A DNA stretch of 64,000 nt from Bacteroidales bacterium (GTDB lineage: Bacteria; Bacteroidota; Bacteroidia; Bacteroidales; UBA932): NCBI GenBank assembly GCA_017437125.1, contig JAFSBV010000010.1, positions 47,671-111,670 of the forward strand, written 5' to 3'. The notes beneath the pieces are model-generated. The model made no database searches. It was not told the origin of the DNA and saw only the letters and a list, made by a program, of their open reading frames with translations. Made by a program: the position numbers and the translations under genes. Below are positions 57,445 to 64,000 of the stretch, one piece after another (the stretch's first letter is position 1; each line of letters begins with the position of its first letter).

Positions 57445-58143
57445 ATGAAAGAAGAATGCCTTATCTGCAAAGCACCGCTCGAATACCTCAACGAGGACCT
57501 GCAGATGGAATGCAGCATATGCCATAAGAAGGAAATGAGCAAGACAAGATGCATCAACGGCCATTATGTCTGCAACGAATGTCATACAAAAGGAATAGAC
57601 GTTATTATCGGACTTTGCCTGAAGGAAGAGTCCTGCAACCCGATAGAGATCATAAGGAAGATGATGGATATGCCGTTCTGTCATATGCATGGGCCGGAAC
57701 ATCATGTCATGGTCGGATCTGCGCTTCTGACGGCTTACAGTAATGCGGGAGGGAAGATCGATCTTTCCGCAGCACTCAATGAAATGATAAGCAGAGGCAG
57801 CAAGGTTCCTGGAGGGGCTTGTGGATTCTGGGGAGCCTGTGGCGCAGCCGTCAGTACCGGCATGTTCATGTCGATCATCACTGCTTCCACACCTCTTGCA
57901 GAGGATGCCTGGGGACATTCCAATCTTATGACATCCCGCTCATTGGCAAGGCTTGGCGAGATAGGAGGCCCTCGCTGCTGCAAACGCAATTCATATCTCG
58001 CCATTCTTACTGCCATTGAATATGCGGAAGATATCACTGGTGTCAGGATGGAAAGATCCGATATCATATGCAGTCATACAGCTTCCAACAGGCAATGCAT
58101 CGGCAAGAGATGCCCGTTTTTCCCGTTAAACTATTCCGAATGA
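57445..58143 (+). CDS. Cysteine-rich DUF5714 domain protein
   Basis: 232 residues from ATG 57445. Two zinc-ribbon-like CxxC pairs lead (Cys5-Cys8 and Cys23-Cys26), then Cys43-Cys46 in CNEC. The signature CHMHGPEHH (Cys79, His80, His82, His86, His87), GACGFWGACGAA (Cys126, Cys132), GGPRCCK (Cys178-179) and C-terminal cysteines follow. This is the DUF5714 family, probably binding metal or an iron-sulfur cluster. The stop overlaps the fucosidase start (ATGA). Confidence 0.85.
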   Translation: MKEECLICKAPLEYLNEDLQMECSICHKKEMSKTRCINGHYVCNECHTKGIDVIIGLCLKEESCNPIEIIRKMMDMPFCHMHGPEHHVMVGSALLTAYSNAGGKIDLSAALNEMISRGSKVPGGACGFWGACGAAVSTGMFMSIITASTPLAEDAWGHSNLMTSRSLARLGEIGGPRCCKRNSYLAILTAIEYAEDITGVRMERSDIICSHTASNRQCIGKRCPFFPLNYSE

Positions 58144-59567
58144 AATCAATTGTTTACTCGGTCTTGTTCTCCCTTGGTTTCTGCATCTCATGCATGTCTG
58201 TCGATGCCCCGGCTCCTTTCGGCGTTTTGCCTGCAGAGTCTCAGGTGGAATGGCAGCAGATGGAATATAACATGTTTGTCCATTTCGGACCGAATACATT
58301 TTCCGGGGATGAATGGGGCAGTGGAGAGGAGAAAGCTGAATTATTTAACCCGACAGCAATGGATTGCCGGCAGTGGGCATCAATTGCAAAGGCTGCAGGA
58401 ATGAAAGGAATCATCATTACAGCCAAGCATCACGACGGATTTTGCCTGTGGCCTAATCCATACAGCAGGCATACAGTTGCGCAGAGCACATGGAAAGAGG
58501 GAAATGGCGATGTCCTGAAGGATCTTTCCGAGGCCTGCCGTGAGTATGGACTGAAGTTCGGAGTCTATATATCTCCATGGGACAGACATGATCCTCACTA
58601 TGGTACAGATGAATATAATGATGTCTATGTCAAGACATTGGAACATGCTTTAGGCAGTTACGGCCCTGTATTCGAACAATGGTTTGACGGAGCTTGCGGT
58701 GAAGGGCCGAATGGAAAGAAGCAGATATATGATTGGCCTCTCTTCAATTCTACAGTTTATCGCATGCAGCCGGAAGCAGTCATTTTCAGCGACTATGGAC
58801 CAGGATGCCGCTGGGTGGGAAATGAAAGAGGACATGCCGGACGTACATGCTGGAGCACGATGGATTATGAAGACAGGGATACTCATCCTGTAACGACACA
58901 GGTTCTTAATGAGGGTGTTAAAGGAGGAAGCATGTGGGTCCCTTCAGAGACAGATGTCTCCATCCGTCCGGGATGGTTCTGGAAAGAGCATGAGAATGAT
59001 GATGTCAAGTCATTGCAGCACCTTCTCAAGATTTATTATGAGAGTGTCGGACGCAATTCGCTTCTGCTTCTTAATGTACCACCTGACACACGTGGATTGA
59101 TACATGAAGCAGATTCTGCGCGTCTGATGGAACTCCGTACCGCTTTGGATCAGATTTTCAGTGTGAATCTTGCTGACGGAGCCAGGATTGCAGCTGAAAA
59201 TGTGCGAGGCGGTTCGAGACGATTCAAGGCGGATAATATGCTCAATGAGGATTATGACAGTTTCTGGGCTGCTGACGATGGTGTAACGACAGTCTCATTT
59301 ACAGTCAGATTACCTCAGGAGCGCACATTCAATCTCATTCAACTTCAGGAGTATATCCCTCTTGGACAGAGGGTTTCGGCATTCTCGGTTGACGTTTTGG
59401 ATAAGGACGGAATCTGGAATACGATAGCAAATGAGACTACAATAGGTTACAAACGTATTATCCCAGTACCGGAAATCACGACAACTGCTGTCCGTGTCTG
59501 CATTGAATCGTCTGATGCCTGTCCTGTGCTGAACGGCTTTGCTCTTTATCTTGATACTGTATCTTGA
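58140..59567 (+). CDS. GH29 alpha-L-fucosidase lipoprotein
   Basis: 475 residues from ATG 58140 (ATGA with the DUF5714 stop). The signal peptide ends near a lipobox Cys at residue 18 (FCISC). The barrel has MFVHFGPNTFSGDEWG, TAKHHDGFCLWP (His97-His98) and the nucleophile Asp183 in EQWFDGA, as in GH29 group B (alpha-1,3/4-fucosidase-like). The C-terminal 130 residues (ENVRGGSRRFKADNML...) look like an F5/8-type discoidin domain for glycan binding. It probably removes fucose from host or plant glycans at the cell surface. Confidence 0.9.
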   Translation: MKSIVYSVLFSLGFCISCMSVDAPAPFGVLPAESQVEWQQMEYNMFVHFGPNTFSGDEWGSGEEKAELFNPTAMDCRQWASIAKAAGMKGIIITAKHHDGFCLWPNPYSRHTVAQSTWKEGNGDVLKDLSEACREYGLKFGVYISPWDRHDPHYGTDEYNDVYVKTLEHALGSYGPVFEQWFDGACGEGPNGKKQIYDWPLFNSTVYRMQPEAVIFSDYGPGCRWVGNERGHAGRTCWSTMDYEDRDTHPVTTQVLNEGVKGGSMWVPSETDVSIRPGWFWKEHENDDVKSLQHLLKIYYESVGRNSLLLLNVPPDTRGLIHEADSARLMELRTALDQIFSVNLADGARIAAENVRGGSRRFKADNMLNEDYDSFWAADDGVTTVSFTVRLPQERTFNLIQLQEYIPLGQRVSAFSVDVLDKDGIWNTIANETTIGYKRIIPVPEITTTAVRVCIESSDACPVLNGFALYLDTVS

Positions 59568-59585
59568 GAACAGAATAGTATAAGA

Positions 59586-59614
59586 ATGCCTGACACATAT
59601 GAAGTGCCAGGCAT
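59586..59614. terminator. Hairpin terminator after the fucosidase gene
   Basis: ATGCCTG-A-CAC and GTG-C-CAGGCAT (one mismatch) with a 7-nt loop, then GTTTTC on the plus strand. It ends the DUF5714-fucosidase operon and may also serve the remnant ORF at 59638 on the minus strand. Confidence 0.7.
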
Positions 59615-59637
59615 GTTTTCAAAAGATAGATCTGATC

Positions 59638-59805
59638 TTACCTTTTGTCCATTATACCGAACTTTTCCCATTGTTCCATAGGGAAATTGGTCTTGATGGT
59701 CTGTCTGTAGCCCATTGCAAGTTCCTTTACATCGGCCAGCATCTCGTTGGCTGCCTGAAGTTTTTCCGATACAGTCTGCCGGAGAGCATCTACCTCCTGA
59801 ATCAT
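59638..59805 (-). pseudogene. Short ORF (55 aa), possible gene remnant
   Basis: ATG 59805 opens a 55-residue frame with normal amino-acid composition. It contains a coiled-coil-like MIQEVDALRQTVSEKLQAAN, then YRQTIKTNFPMEQWEKFGIMDKR at the end. A stop codon lies in frame eight codons upstream of the ATG, so a longer N-terminus is lost. It looks like the C-terminal end of a larger conserved protein rather than chance. Family not identified; a real small protein is the alternative. Confidence 0.5.
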
Positions 59806-60034
59806 TTCAATCGCCTTGTTTGCTTCTATTTAAGATTAAACACAAGGGAGAGAAAAGAACGTCGTGTGTCTTACCTCCCATACTACGGCATACCAATTAT
59901 ACGCACGACTTTCCCTTGCTTTGATAAGTACGGCTGAGGTTTTGCGGCTGCAAAAATAATAATTTTTTTGTAATTCGGATTTTTCATATATTTGTGGCAT
60001 ACAATTAGATTGTGTAAAACCTAAACTAAGTATT
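59806..60034. other. Non-coding remainder of the gpx upstream region
   Basis: No gene. It holds the -7 element TATATTTG at 59987-59994 for the gpx-ohrR pair, preceded by TTTTTTTG at 59963-59970, but the spacing to TTG is only 16 nt. With the terminator and remnant ORF it fills the 467-nt gap 59568-60034. Confidence 0.6.
59987..59994 (+). promoter_or_regulatory. -7 element (TATATTTG) for gpx-ohrR
   Basis: TATATTTG fits TAnnTTTG 40 nt before the gpx ATG. The TTG upstream is at 16 nt, short of the usual 19-21, compatible with a regulated promoter. An OhrR operator would be expected nearby but is not recognisable. Confidence 0.4.
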
Positions 60035-60508
60035 ATGAATATATATGACTTCAAGGTGCGTGACGCCAAGGGCGTAGATGTACCGATGACAGATTTCAAG
60101 GGCAAGGTGCTTCTTATAGTGAACACAGCTACAGGATGCGGATTTACACCTCAGTATGAGGGTTTGCAGAATCTGTACGATAAATATAAGGACAAAGGAC
60201 TGGAGATACTGGATTTTCCATGTAATCAGTTCGGACATCAGGCTCCGGGAACTGAAGAGGAGATCCAGGAGTTCTGCACATTGAAGTACAAGACCACATT
60301 TCCGCTGTTCGCAAAGATTGATGTGAATGGCAAGAATGCAGATCCTCTGTTCGAGTACTTGAAGAAGCAGAAAGGAGGTTTTCTTGGAAACGATATCAAA
60401 TGGAATTTCACTAAGTTCCTTGTCTCACGAGACGGAGTTGTTGTTGATAGATATGCTCCGATAACAAAGCCGGAACAGATTGAAAGCGATATTCTGAAAT
60501 TTCTATGA
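60035..60508 (+). CDS. Glutathione peroxidase family protein (thiol peroxidase)
   Basis: 157 residues. The peroxidatic cysteine is Cys35 in TGCGFTPQY (Cys rather than selenocysteine), the NQF block follows at residues 65-67 and KWNFTKFL carries the Trp-Asn pair. Cys81 may be the resolving cysteine, giving a thioredoxin-dependent enzyme. It reduces organic hydroperoxides. The following MarR-type regulator overlaps it by four bases (ATGA), indicating a peroxide-response operon. Confidence 0.93.
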   Translation: MNIYDFKVRDAKGVDVPMTDFKGKVLLIVNTATGCGFTPQYEGLQNLYDKYKDKGLEILDFPCNQFGHQAPGTEEEIQEFCTLKYKTTFPLFAKIDVNGKNADPLFEYLKKQKGGFLGNDIKWNFTKFLVSRDGVVVDRYAPITKPEQIESDILKFL

Positions 60509-60927
60509 ATGAGATGTTGAAACTGGAAAACCAGCTGTGTTTTCCGCTTTATGTCTGTGCAAAGGAGGTGGTCAGGCGATATACTCCTTTGCTTGAGCCC
60601 CTCGGCCTCACATACACCCAATATATAGCGATGATGGTGATGTGGGAACATAAGTCCATCAGTGTCAAGGATATGGGAAAGCTTCTTTTCCTTGATTCGG
60701 GTACATTGACACCTATGCTCAAGAAAATGGAAAAAGCTGGCTGGATCCTGAGGAAACGCTCGGAGGAAGATGAGCGCATTGTGATCATTACCATCACAGA
60801 TAAAGGGGAGAAGCTGCACGATGAAGCGTCGGATATCCCTTCAAAGATGACAGGATGCTTGACTCTGGAGAGTGATGATGCCATGCAGCTATATTCTCTT
60901 CTGCATAAACTGATAAAGACTTTCTGA
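60505..60927 (+). CDS. MarR family regulator of the OhrR type
   Basis: 140 residues with a winged helix. The N-terminal KLENQLCFPLY places Cys12 at the peroxide-sensing position of OhrR; wing residues are in RKRSEEDERIVIITITDKG. OhrR represses organic-peroxide genes until this cysteine is oxidised. Start overlaps gpx (ATGA), so it probably controls gpx and itself. No ohr gene lies beside it. ATG 60514 would be an alternative that keeps Cys. Confidence 0.88.
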   Translation: MNEMLKLENQLCFPLYVCAKEVVRRYTPLLEPLGLTYTQYIAMMVMWEHKSISVKDMGKLLFLDSGTLTPMLKKMEKAGWILRKRSEEDERIVIITITDKGEKLHDEASDIPSKMTGCLTLESDDAMQLYSLLHKLIKTF

Positions 60928-60932
60928 TTACG

Positions 60933-61328
60933 ATGAACAGAAAATACTTGTATGTTATTGCTGCAGTCATCTGGGGCATTCCGGGAATCATCATAACTTT
61001 CAAAGGAATCAATGCATATGGAATTCAGCCATCTGAGTCTCTCTGGTGGCTGTTGCTGATTACTGCAGCAGTACTGACTGCTTTTTTTCTGATGTTCCGC
61101 AGGATCGTGAACAGATACTGTGAGAGGATTGCCTCGTTACCTGACAAGGTGATGATATGGCAGACATTCCCGGTTCGTGGATGGATTCTGATTGTTTTCA
61201 TGATGGGACTCGGAATGACTCTCAAATACATTCCAGAGATTCCTTCAGCCTTCACCGCAGCATTTAATTCCGGTCTTGGACCAATGCTGTTCCTGTCTTC
61301 AGTCAGATTCATCTCTAACATGAAATAA
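60933..61328 (+). CDS. Small integral membrane protein
   Basis: 131 residues with about four membrane segments (YLYVIAAVIWGIPGIIITF, WWLLLITAAVLTAFFLMF and later IPSAFTAAFNSGLGPMLFLSS). It follows ohrR by 5 nt and may belong to the same operon, but I do not recognise the family. It converges with the malY-like gene with a 6-nt gap. Confidence 0.75.
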   Translation: MNRKYLYVIAAVIWGIPGIIITFKGINAYGIQPSESLWWLLLITAAVLTAFFLMFRRIVNRYCERIASLPDKVMIWQTFPVRGWILIVFMMGLGMTLKYIPEIPSAFTAAFNSGLGPMLFLSSVRFISNMK

Positions 61329-61334
61329 TAGTCC

Positions 61335-62507
61335 TTATCTGAATATAGCTTCCCGCAGCCTCTCCATTGCTTCACGAAGAACAGACCTTGGTACTGCAAC
61401 GTTTAGACGCATGAAGCCCTGGCCTCCAGGATTGAATGTTTCGCCGTCATTCAGAGCCAGGCGGGCTTTGTTCACGAACAGATCCACAAGGGAATCGTGG
61501 TCAAGACCAAGGGCACGGCAGTCAATCCATACAAGGAACGAAGCCTGTGGCTTGAGAGGCTTGATTTCAGGCATGTGTTCAGCACAGAATCCGCAGAGCC
61601 AGTCTATGTTTCCTTCTACATATTCAAGCATCTGTCTTCTCCATTCTTCGCCATTCTTGAATGCAGCTATTGTCGCAATAGGGGAGAACAATGGCGCTGC
61701 ATTCATCTCGTTCGCGTGCAACCACCCGTAGAAACGCTCTCTGAGACTGTCAGAAGGCACAATTGCATACGAACTGACTATTCCGGCTATGTTGAATGTC
61801 TTTGACGGCGAACCGAATGTTATGCTGCATGCAGCTGCTTCTTCGGATACGCTCGCAAACGGGATATGTTTGTTTCCATATAATGCCATATCGCAATGGA
61901 TTTCATCGGAAATGACGATTATTCCGCGTCTGTGGCAGAATGATGCAAGGCGTTCCAGGGTCTCGCGAGGCCATATGATGCCGGCAGGGTTATGAGGATT
62001 TGACAATATGAGCATACGGCACTTGTCATCACATACTGCCTCCAGATTCTCGAAATCCATGGAATATGTGCCGTCCTCATTCTCATGCAGCGGATTATAG
62101 ACAACTTCACGCTTGTTGCCCTGAGGTATAAGGCGGAATGGATGATATACCGGAGGCTGTATAATCACCTTGTCATCCTTTTCCAGCAATGCGTTAATAG
62201 CCATTCCTATGCCTTTTACGATGCCTGGGATATATGTGAGCCATTCCCGCTTGACCTTCCACTGGTGATGGTCTTCGATCCATTTCATCACTGTCGGCCA
62301 GTATTCTTCCGGCTCGGCTGTATATCCGTATAAAGAATGCTCAAGGCGTTTCTTCAATGCATCTGTGATGAATTCCGGAGTTTCGAAATCCATGTCTGCA
62401 ACCCACAGTGCCGTCAGGTCGTCTCTTCCGTATCTCTCTTTGAGAACATCGGTCTTTATCGCCCCAGTTCCTCTGCGCTCGATTATTCTGTCGAAATCGT
62501 ATTTCAT
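61335..62507 (-). CDS. MalY/PatB-type PLP-dependent cystathionine beta-lyase or aminotransferase
   Basis: 390 residues of fold type I. The PLP lysine is in GSPSKTFNIAGI, preceded by SNPHNPAGIIWP and the SDEIHCDM block. MalY/PatB proteins cleave C-S bonds in cystathionine or cysteine and some are aminotransferases. No signal peptide. It may connect to the sulfur chemistry of the Hdr/cysteate region 15 kb away but shares no operon with it. Confidence 0.93.
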   Translation of the reverse strand: MKYDFDRIIERRGTGAIKTDVLKERYGRDDLTALWVADMDFETPEFITDALKKRLEHSLYGYTAEPEEYWPTVMKWIEDHHQWKVKREWLTYIPGIVKGIGMAINALLEKDDKVIIQPPVYHPFRLIPQGNKREVVYNPLHENEDGTYSMDFENLEAVCDDKCRMLILSNPHNPAGIIWPRETLERLASFCHRRGIIVISDEIHCDMALYGNKHIPFASVSEEAAACSITFGSPSKTFNIAGIVSSYAIVPSDSLRERFYGWLHANEMNAAPLFSPIATIAAFKNGEEWRRQMLEYVEGNIDWLCGFCAEHMPEIKPLKPQASFLVWIDCRALGLDHDSLVDLFVNKARLALNDGETFNPGGQGFMRLNVAVPRSVLREAMERLREAIFR

Positions 62508-62600
62508 TTCAATCCGTCTTTTAGTGGCACTAATTTATGAATTCTTGAGAAATAATGAGAAGATTCCTGATATTTTTTCATTCTTCAGCAAAACGAATAT

Positions 62601-63215
62601 TTAAAGTCTGATACCGATTCCAGCCATTCCGAATGTTGTAGCCGCAGAAACGTTTGCTTCCACGATACCATAGACTTTACCTTTGCCGAACTTTATACCG
62701 ACAGGTGCCACATATGGTATCGGTATGGGGAATCCGATCGAAATACCGGCACCAAGCGCTGAATACATGCTGAAATTTTCACGAACCAGCCATTTGAATC
62801 TTACCGAAGTGCAGAATGCACCATAAACATCTGTCTGTCTTGTCGTAGTCGGATCTGCATTCCAATCATATTGATTTGATGCTTCCGGACCTGAAGTCGC
62901 TGTACCTTCTGCTCCAGGCAGCAGTGGATATTGGTTTATATCCATAATTGTGAGATGCAAGTTGATCATAGTATTGACCTCCCATCTCTTTCTCCATTGA
63001 TATGTATAGCCGATGTTGATTCCCGGCTGATAATGCTCATCATATGTCTGACCATTCCAGTGCATCTCGACTGTTCTATAAGTCCACGGATATTCAAGGA
63101 AATGCAGAATGCTCGGATATCCTGTCGTAATCTCAATAGAGTGCTGTTTCTCCTGTGCGGAAGATGTTCCTGCCAGAACAGATATCAAGGAAAGAATTGT
63201 CAGTATCCGTTTCAT
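62601..63215 (-). CDS. Outer-membrane beta-barrel protein
   Basis: 204 residues from ATG 63215 (an upstream frame start at 63272 is less likely); the signal peptide is MKRILTILSLISVLAGTSSA-Q. Later sequence alternates aromatic and polar residues (YPSILHFLEYPW, INIGYTYQWRKRWEV), ending with TTFGMAGIGIRL, a barrel-closing strand with a terminal hydrophobic residue. Small barrels of this type are common in Bacteroidetes; the ligand is unknown. A decayed related ORF lies on the other strand at 63309. Confidence 0.82.
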   Translation of the reverse strand: MKRILTILSLISVLAGTSSAQEKQHSIEITTGYPSILHFLEYPWTYRTVEMHWNGQTYDEHYQPGINIGYTYQWRKRWEVNTMINLHLTIMDINQYPLLPGAEGTATSGPEASNQYDWNADPTTTRQTDVYGAFCTSVRFKWLVRENFSMYSALGAGISIGFPIPIPYVAPVGIKFGKGKVYGIVEANVSAATTFGMAGIGIRL

Positions 63216-63308
63216 GCTTATTGTAATGATAGAGTTTTTATATAGATGCAGAATGAGTATCATTTGTGACATGTCAACTCAGGTTTATGATAACAAAGAT
63301 TTGCGAAA

Positions 63309-63428
63309 ATGTCAGAAGCTGCCAAGATCGTAAGATTCTCATTGAAGGTCGGATATGAATATCAGCTGGGGTTCTGGGGACATCTTGACGGAAGGCACAT
63401 GCATAATGTAAAACTTGGAGTTGCTTAA
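63309..63428 (+). pseudogene. Remnant of a beta-barrel protein C-terminus (39 aa)
   Basis: The frame reads MSEAAKIVRFSLKVGYEYQ then LGFWGHLDGRHMHNVKLGVA and stops at 63426. The pattern of alternating polar and aromatic residues ending in a hydrophobic strand is that of an outer-membrane beta-barrel end. The rest of the gene is missing, suggesting decay or deletion. Confidence 0.45.
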
Positions 63429-63454
63429 ACATTCAAAAATCACACACATCAGAT

Positions 63455-63589
63455 ATGATTTATCTCCTTACCGGAACAGCCTGTCTTCCTGCCCATCACG
63501 GCTTTGAGAAAGTTGCCGAGTTCAAGAGTAATGAGTGGAAGACCGACTCCGACGATTACCTGACCTACATCTATAGAAAGAGTTTCTGA
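63455..63589 (+). pseudogene. Remnant ORF (44 aa) of unknown origin
   Basis: ATG 63455 to TGA 63587: HHGFEKVAEFKSNEWKTDS and then YLTYIYRKSF. The composition is protein-like and looks like the C-terminal end of an enzyme, perhaps of the GNAT type. No upstream frame remains open. Family not identified with confidence. Confidence 0.4.
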
Positions 63590-63819
63590 TAATTATCGAT
63601 TTATAAATACAACGAAGCCCGACACGGTGTGCCAGGCTTGTATCTCGCAGATAAACGGGAATTTTCGTGCATAGACTATGATTTATCGCTGGGCAGTTTT
63701 GCTTTTGGATTGGTCAGATATGCCAAAGTCTTAACCTATAATAAGTTACCCGATTGAAATTTCGGAAAATCAGACCAATCTGTCAGCTTAATTGATAAAT
63801 TCTTCTCATCTTCTTCCTA

Positions 63820-63827
63820 TACCTTTG
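63820..63827 (+). promoter_or_regulatory. -7 element (TACCTTTG) for the terminal secreted protein gene
   Basis: TACCTTTG fits TAnnTTTG 27 nt before ATG 63855; the nearest TTG is 25 nt upstream, beyond the normal spacing. Confidence 0.4.
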
Positions 63828-63854
63828 CAGCCGTAAAATTAGTGTAGTAAAGAG

Positions 63855-64000
63855 ATGAAAAGATTTTTAACCATTTTTTGCGCCATCGCATTTTCAGGCG
63901 CAGCGCTCTCAGCGCAGAACAATGCTGACACCATCAGAGTAAACAGAAACGAGTCTGACACACTCGTAATCATTGTAAAGGAAAAACAGTCGATTGACCG
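63855..64000 (+). CDS. Start of a secreted protein, cut by window edge
   Basis: ATG 63855 opens a clear signal peptide (MKRFLTIFCAIAFSGAALSA-Q) and the frame continues to the edge (48 codons visible). The mature part begins NNADTIRVNRNESDTLVII. Too little remains to assign a family. Confidence 0.7.
   Translation, partial: MKRFLTIFCAIAFSGAALSAQNNADTIRVNRNESDTLVIIVKEKQSID

Larger units (their letters stand above)
63216..63854. other. Decayed intergenic region with ORF remnants
   Basis: 639 nt with no full gene. It contains two short plus-strand ORFs that look like C-terminal fragments (63309-63428 and 63455-63589), a hairpin AAGCC...GGCTT at 63615-63639, and the -7 element TACCTTTG (63820-63827) of the next gene. 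I see no transposase or repeat. Confidence 0.6.

Overview
The window is a 64 kb piece of a Bacteroidales-type chromosome, probably from a gut or rumen commensal. The evidence is the moderate GC content, the many Sec and lipoprotein signal peptides, and the recurrent Bacteroidetes promoter signature (a TAnnTTTG -7 element, sometimes with TTG 19-21 nt upstream). Families typical of this order also appear: GH97, GH10-CE1, DUF4380, GIN/DUF2807, DUF3467, C69 peptidase and the gad acid-resistance genes. A cysteate-synthase-like enzyme would fit a sulfonolipid-making lineage such as Rikenellaceae or Odoribacteraceae, but the family assignment is inference. I found no rRNA, tRNA, CRISPR array, insertion sequence or integrase.

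Layout. 1-7283: a truncated porin-like gene on the minus strand, diverging from a glycan-degradation run (GH10 xylanase fused to a CE1-type esterase, a sialate O-acetylesterase/CE20-type esterase and a GH97 alpha-galactosidase-type enzyme). 7284-12582: leftward genes for an acidic protein, a metallo-beta-lactamase lipoprotein, a thioredoxin-like protein, a Gfo/Idh/MocA oxidoreductase, a C69 dipeptidase and a DUF4380 protein. 12659-18381: glutamate acid resistance (gadB-gadC leftward; an AMP-forming acyl-CoA ligase and glutaminase glsA rightward). 18382-18743 holds a strong terminator and a candidate small RNA with its own promoter. 18744-23795: leftward housekeeping genes (PHP phosphatase, Maf, aldehyde dehydrogenase, SDR, KdsC, DUF3467). 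23963-32754: rightward valS, thioesterase, tatA-tatC, an ABC-F ATPase, rlmB, a GIN protein and a membrane dipeptidase. 32729-36560: leftward DMT exporter, cinA, pyrD and an XRE regulator. 36561-37058 is an AT-rich divergent region with repeated TTACAAATGT elements, followed by queA and an acyltransferase.

The most interesting block is 39590-47787, read leftward as one tightly packed unit: Na+/Ca2+ exchanger, HdrC-like, HdrB-like, HdrA-like, a second HdrC-like, a fused cytochrome b/HdrD-like membrane subunit, a cysteate-synthase-like PLP enzyme, and an MscS channel. It looks like a membrane-anchored heterodisulfide-reductase-like electron-transfer complex encoded directly upstream of an enzyme that would use sulfite to make cysteate. 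This suggests an undescribed link between thiol/disulfide or sulfite redox chemistry, quinones and sulfonolipid precursor supply.

The right part carries an NfeD protease, rlmD, two tandem Na/Pi-cotransporter paralogues, a second Ca2+ exchanger, a small ABC ATPase/membrane pair, a Cys-rich DUF5714 gene overlapping a GH29 fucosidase, a glutathione-peroxidase/OhrR pair, a MalY-type C-S lyase and an outer-membrane beta-barrel gene. Decayed ORF remnants follow, and the start of another secreted protein runs off the end.
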